This document shows, piece by piece, positions 33,201 to 39,200 of a stretch of 64,000 nt of DNA. How positions within the stretch are numbered: the stretch's first letter is position 1; every line of letters begins with the position of its first letter. The notes below the pieces were generated by a model that saw nothing but the letters and a program-made list of their open reading frames with translations, was not told the DNA's origin and made no database searches. A program made the translations under genes and the position numbers. The DNA comes from Pseudonocardia sp. TRM90224 (GTDB lineage: Bacteria; Actinomycetota; Actinomycetes; Mycobacteriales; Pseudonocardiaceae), in contig NZ_JAJGSX010000006.1 of the NCBI RefSeq assembly GCF_021245725.1, positions 397,379 to 461,378 on the forward strand, given 5' to 3'.

Positions 33201-36200
33201 CTCGCGCCGATGCTCGACGCGCTGCTCGCCGAGGCCCCGTTCGGCTTCGTCGCCGCGCTGCTGCGCGACCCGGCCGGCGTGCTGGGCGATCCGAAACTCG
33301 GGCAGCGCTCGGCGCCGCAGCTGGCCGCCGTGCTGCGGGCCGGGCTGCGCGACGCGGTGCTGGTCGGCACGGCGGCGGGCCGACGCACGGCACTGCTGCC
33401 CGTCGTGGTGCGCCGCGGCGACCGGGCGACGCTCTGGAACCTGTTCGCACCGGCGCGCACGGCCTCCGTCGGGATCGAGGGCATCCGGCAGGAGCTGCAG
33501 ACGCTGCGCACGCAGTCCCGCGCGGCCGGGCGGATGGCGCAGCTGGCGCCCGGCCGGTTCGCGGCCGGCCTGCGGCTCTCGGCCCTGCTGGACGACCTGC
33601 GCGGCGGCTCGGTGCGCCGCCGCATCGCCGCGACGGTGCGCGTCGGCCCCGCCGCGGTCGGGGTGCTGCGGGCGTACCTGCGCTCCTCGGCGGCGGCCCG
33701 GAAGCTGCCGGCCGACCTCCGCGCGCCGGGTGTGCACGTGCGGGCCGAGCTGTTCCAGCGGATCCGGACCACGCAGCGGGAGCTGGCCGCCGCGCAGGGC
33801 GAGGAGCGGGCTGCGGCGAGCCACGGCACGGCCGTCGCGGCGCTGGTCGGGTTCCACGGCAAGGACGTCGAGACCGTCCGGGACTGGGCGATCCTGAAGT
33901 GGAAGATGTTCCTGGCGCCGCTGGCCGGGCTCGCCGGCGCGCTGCCCGGCCAGGTCGCGGGCGCGCACTCCAACGCCACGGGGGCGTTCGCAAAGCACTA
34001 CGGGCAGGACGACCCCAGCTGGATCACCCAGCAGGGCGCGGCCGGCACGACGGTCACCTCGGCGGCCGGGCTCGGCGTCGCGGCGCTGGGCGACCGGCTG
34101 ATCAAGAACATGATCGTGATCGTCGGGTTGGGCATCGGCGGCGCGATCGGGCTCGCGATGATCGGGCTGGTGCCCTCCCCGCCGCTGTTCCTGCCTGCGG
34201 TGATCCTCGCCGGCGTGATGGGGCTGGGCGGCGGGCTGATCCGCGGTCGGATGGACACCTACCACCCGGTCGCCGCGGAGCTCAAGGACTCCCGCGACTC
34301 CGGGTACGAGACGGCCTTCCGGGCGACGCAGCTGTTCATGCCGCTCGGGATCACCCAGGGGGTGAGCATCGTCGGCGTCGGTCCGACGATGGTGGTCCTC
34401 TCCGCGGTGACCCTGCTGGTGACAGCTGCCGTGTTCGTCCTGCTGCGCGGCGAGAACCCCGACGCCCAGCCGCGCGCGCCGCCGAACGTCGGCGCCGCGC
34501 TGCGCGGAATGCTCCGCCAGGTCGCCGGCACCCCGCGCGGGGTGGCGCGATGGCTGCTGTCGATCCCGCTGCTCACCATGCTGACCGGCCTCTACGCGAC
34601 GGCGCTCGGCGCCGCGCTCGTCGACCAGGTCGTCCGGATCGCCGGCCCGACGATGAGCCCCGGCGCGATCGCGGTCGCCGTCAGCGCGCTGCTGCTCGTC
34701 CGTGGCGCGGCGACGATGACGGTGTCGAAGGCGTGGGTCCCGCTGAAGAAGCTGCTGGGCAGCCGTGGCGCGATCGGCCGGCTGTTCGGGCGCGACACCG
34801 TCGTCGGGCCGGTGCGCGAGTCGCGCGTGCTCGTCGCGGTGGCGCTGCTCCCGGCCGTGCTGCTGGTGCCTGCGGGCATGTTCGCGCTGGTGCCGAACGT
34901 GGTGACGTTCGGTGCGCTGTTCACCATCGGCTCGGTCGTCTCGGCCTGGGCGCGGATGCCGGTGAACCGGTGGATGGAAGGGGCCACCGGGGCGTCGCTC
35001 AACAACACCGCGAAGGCGCTGAGCATCGCGGTGGGCGCGGCGCTCAGCTCCGCCGTGCTGGGCGGCTTCGCCACCGAGATCGAGCGGCAGGTGGCCGTCG
35101 GCGGCGACTACGGCGCGGTCGTCACCGCGGCGACGACGACGATCGCGGCGCTGACCGTGCCGATCGTCGTCGTCCCGCTGCTCGTCGCGATCGCGGTGGC
35201 CCGGCTGCGGGTCGGGACGCTCGACGACCTGAAGGCAGCGCTGACCGCGGCCGACGCGACCGAGAAGCAGGTCAAGTCGATCGCCAAGAAGCTCGCCGAC
35301 CACGGGCTGCGTGATGTCGGGTCGGCGCACGCTCTGTTCCTGTCCGACAGCTGGCGGCCGCGCCTCCTCACCGAGTGGCGGCTCGCCGCCCGCGCTGATC
35401 GGCAGCGTGAGATCACGCTGAACCCCGCCGAGAGAGTGGTGCTGCGCGCAGCGCTGCGGACGTTCGACCCGCCGGCGCGGCCATCGGCTCTCGGCCGGTT
35501 CGGGCAGCTGCTCGGCCGGTTCGGGCAACTGCTCGTCCGGTTCGGGCAGCGCCTCGTGCGGGGTGTGGTCGGCTGGCGCCGGATCGCGCGTATCGGTGCC
35601 ACGACGCTGCTCCTGTCGCTGCTCATGACCGGCAGGGCGCACGCTGCCGTGCCCGGCGGCGGGGACGGCGGGGGCAGCTTCCTCGACACGCTGCTCGCGG
35701 TGCTCACCAGCCCGGTGCTGGGCCACGTCGTGACGGGTACCTCGGCCGCGGCGGTGATCGGGTTGGCACTGCTGTCGCTGCGGCCCCGTGGCCCGCCGCT
35801 GGTGCAGCGCCTGCGCGGGACGTTGCGCGCGTGGCGGGCCGGCGTGGCGTCGGCACTGCGGACGGCCGTGACCGGCCAGCACCCCGCGATCACGGCTGCG
35901 CGGGCGAGCACCGCGGTGGTCGTCGCGAAGCCGCGGCGCTCGTTCAGCGTCGAGGCCGAGCGGCGGCTGTACGCGCCGGGCGTGGCGGAGTGGCTGCAGA
36001 CCGAGGTGTGGCCGTTGATCCAGGCCTACCTGCAGGAGTTCTTCCACATCAAGCTGCACCGCAAGGATCGGCGGGACAAGAAGGCCGTCGGCCTGCGCCA
36101 GCGGCTCGCGAAGCTGCGGGAGATCCTCGCCAGGACCGGTGTGGAACGCGCCGGCGCGTTCGGGATCACGTATTCCTTGTGGTCGATCGGCACGCCGTGG

Positions 36201-39200
36201 ATGCCGCTTTGGGGCTGGCTGGCGGACATCCTCGAGATCCGGCTCACGCTCAGCGGCGACGTCATCTTCGGGATCATCGTCGAGGACAACACCGAGCTGT
36301 CCGGCCGGATGCTCGACCCGAGCCGGGTGGCCGGCGGGCTGCCGGTGTTCCGCGCGTCGCTGTGGCTGCGGATCGGCGGCAGCGACATCCCCATCGCGAT
36401 CTTCCTCCAGCAGTACGACCTGGGCGGGAAGCCGCTTGTACCCAGCGTGGCCAGGCCGAAGACGGTCGGCTTCCGCCCGGTGCGCAGGCTCGTCAACTTC
36501 GTGGTGTCGCACGACTTCTCGCTGGCGACGACGAACCTGCTGCGGTTCTTCTCGGTGCTGCAGCTGGGGATCAGGGTCGGCCCGGTCGACTTCCGGTGGA
36601 CCTACCGGTCGTTCACGATCGTCGGGCGCGACGGTGTCGCCCGCCGCTACGACATGATCGAGGGCCCCAGCAAGATGCTGCGCAAGGTCCTCGCCGCCGC
36701 TGCCCGCGCGATCGGGCGCGTGCTCCCGGGCCGGGTGGGTCGCGCGTACTCCGCGATCCCGGCGCGGGTGGCCGCCCGCGCCGACCGCTACCGGGCCCGG
36801 CTCGCGACCGGGGCGCAGCGCCGCGTGCGCGCGGAGCAGACCCGCCTGCAGGCCCGGCTGCTGCGGGTGGCCCGCCTGCTCGAACGGGTCGGCCCGGAGC
36901 GGACGATCGCGCGGCGGGTGCTCGCGCGCCGCCACGGCAAGCTCGTGCGGGCGATCCTGGCCAACTCCGCGATCGATGCCGCGCTCGGCTCGGCGCTGCC
37001 CGAGCTGCCGCGGTCGGACCACACGCTCGGCGCGGCCACCAGGGGTGCCGGGTTGATCAATCTGGACGCCTGGCGCGCCGCAGCGGCCGGACGGCGGGTG
37101 GTCGCCGCCGTGGCGGACCACGGCGGCGGGACGTCGACCGTCCAGGAGTCGCGAGCCGTCGCCCTGGCCGCGGTCGCCGCAGGCGCGCCCGCCCAGGAGC
37201 AGGGCGCCGGGGTGAAGCCGGTGGTCGCCGCGGCGTTCGATGCTGCGGTCAGGGCGGCCACCGGCCCGGGCGCGACGGGGCTGCTCGTCGCGGCCGTCGC
37301 CCCCACGACGGCCGGCAGCAAGATCGCGTGGACGGGGGTCGGCGGCAGCCGCGCCTACCTCGTCGGCGCCGACGGTTCGATCACCGAGCTGGTCGCGCCG
37401 GGCGGGCACCCGGTCGGCCTGCTGGGCGCCGGCCCGCGTCCGACCCCGACCACCGGCTCCGCGAGCGTGTCGGGGCCCGCGCTGCTCGTGCTGGTCACGA
37501 AGGGCGTCGACGGGGCGTTCGGCTCGCCGCAGGAGCTGGCCGCGAGCATCCACATCGCCCGCGCGTTCCAGGACCCGCAGCTCGCCGCGCGGCAGCTCGT
37601 CGACGCCGCCACCGCCCGTCGCGGCCCCGGCGACCGCACGGCCGTCGTTGTCGCGGTCAACAGCGGCCCGCCCGCGATCGACGGGGGCGGCGCGCTCGCC
37701 GACGGCGACGTCTCGGCATCGCGCTACCGGCTGCGCCAGGCGTTCGGCGGCCTGCGCGAGCGCCGCGCGGGACAGCGCGTGCGGGGCCCGGTCGCGCTGC
37801 ACAACCGCGGCCCGCCCGTCGAGCTCACCGAGAACGAGGAGCTGTTGACCGTCAGCGAGGCGGAGCTGATCGCCGAGCTGCACGAGCGGTTCGCGATGAC
37901 GGTCGAGGAGGCGACCGCGCTCGTCGACAAGGTGTGGGCGTTCAGCTGGCGCGACGCCGACGGCACCGGGGTCATCGCGATGACGGCCGAGCGTCTGGAG
38001 CACATGCAGGAGTACGGGCTGCTGGGCGAGGTGCTCCGGCACGAGCGTGTGCACCACATCGGCGGTCGGCTCGCGGAGGACCGGGACCTGGACTTCCGCC
38101 GGCCCCGGCTCGGCCACGTCGAGGACTCACAGCGGATCGTCGGGCTCCTCAAGAACCACCCCGTGGTGACGGCGGCGCAGCGGCGGAAGCTCGCGCACCT
38201 GCTCAGGCCGGCGGCCGGCGAGGTCGTGCTCCTCACGAGCGAGCTGGCCGAGCTGGTCGGCGTCGAGCTCGGCGATGCCGCGATGTGCCGAGGGCTCTGC
38301 GCCGTCCCGAACCTGGCCGAGCTGGCTGCGGCGGCCGGTGTGCGGGGCGGGCTCGCGATCATCGCCGCGGACGGCTGGATCGTCGCCGACGCGCGGCTCG
38401 TCGAGGCGCTGTGGTCCGGCTCGTGGGCGGCGCGGACCACGGTGCGCCACCAGCTCGCGCACCTGCGCCACCCCGACGACGCGGAGTGGTTCGCGGAGCG
38501 GTCCGACCGGCAGATGCCGGTGGGCGGGCTGCTCTCGGGCTGGCTGCCGGCGCGCGGCGGCCGGACGTCGCCCCGGCTCGTCGTCGGTGGCGGGCGGGCA
38601 GCGGGGATGCCGCCGCTGTCCGAGCGCGACACGTCGGTGCACACGGTCGAGGCGGCCCGACCCGACGTCCTCGCCGACATGGCGGCGCTGACGCTGCCGG
38701 CCGGGCACTTCGCGGAGATCGTCTTCGACCAGGTCCCGGTCCGCACGTTCATGGGGCTGCGGGACAGCGCACTCGTGACGGCCGCCGAGGCGCTGCGGCT
38801 CGGTGGCGCGCTGATCATCCGGACGGGCGGCACCGACGCCGCGCTGCTGCGGGGGATCAAGTCGCACCTGCGCTACCTCGGCCTGGACAGCGAGCCGGGC
38901 CCGTCGTGGCGCAATGCGACCCGGCCGACCGTGGTCGTCGCGACGAAGGTGCACGAGCCGACCGCGGAGAACGTCCGGAACACGCACCGGGCAGCGCGGT
39001 TGCAGGCGCTGCGGGCCGCTCGCCGGCTGGTCACCGACCGGGATGGGGCGTGGATCCCCGACGAGCTGGGCCCCGGCACGGTCGCCGAGCACTTCGGCGC
39101 GCTGAGCGCGATCATCCGCCACACCGACCCGCGCGGTGGGGCGGCGCTGTTCTCCGGCAAGGCCATCACGCGGTGGCAGGCCGCCGTGACCGCGCACGTC

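Noticed and set aside
23748..38117. A very long open frame (about 4,800 codons) on the minus strand opposite the giant gene
   Set aside because: It is Arg/Pro/His/Gln-rich without any domain, and overlaps the SecA-like, MFS-like and other recognisable plus-strand domains. Long shadow frames are expected in DNA this GC-rich.
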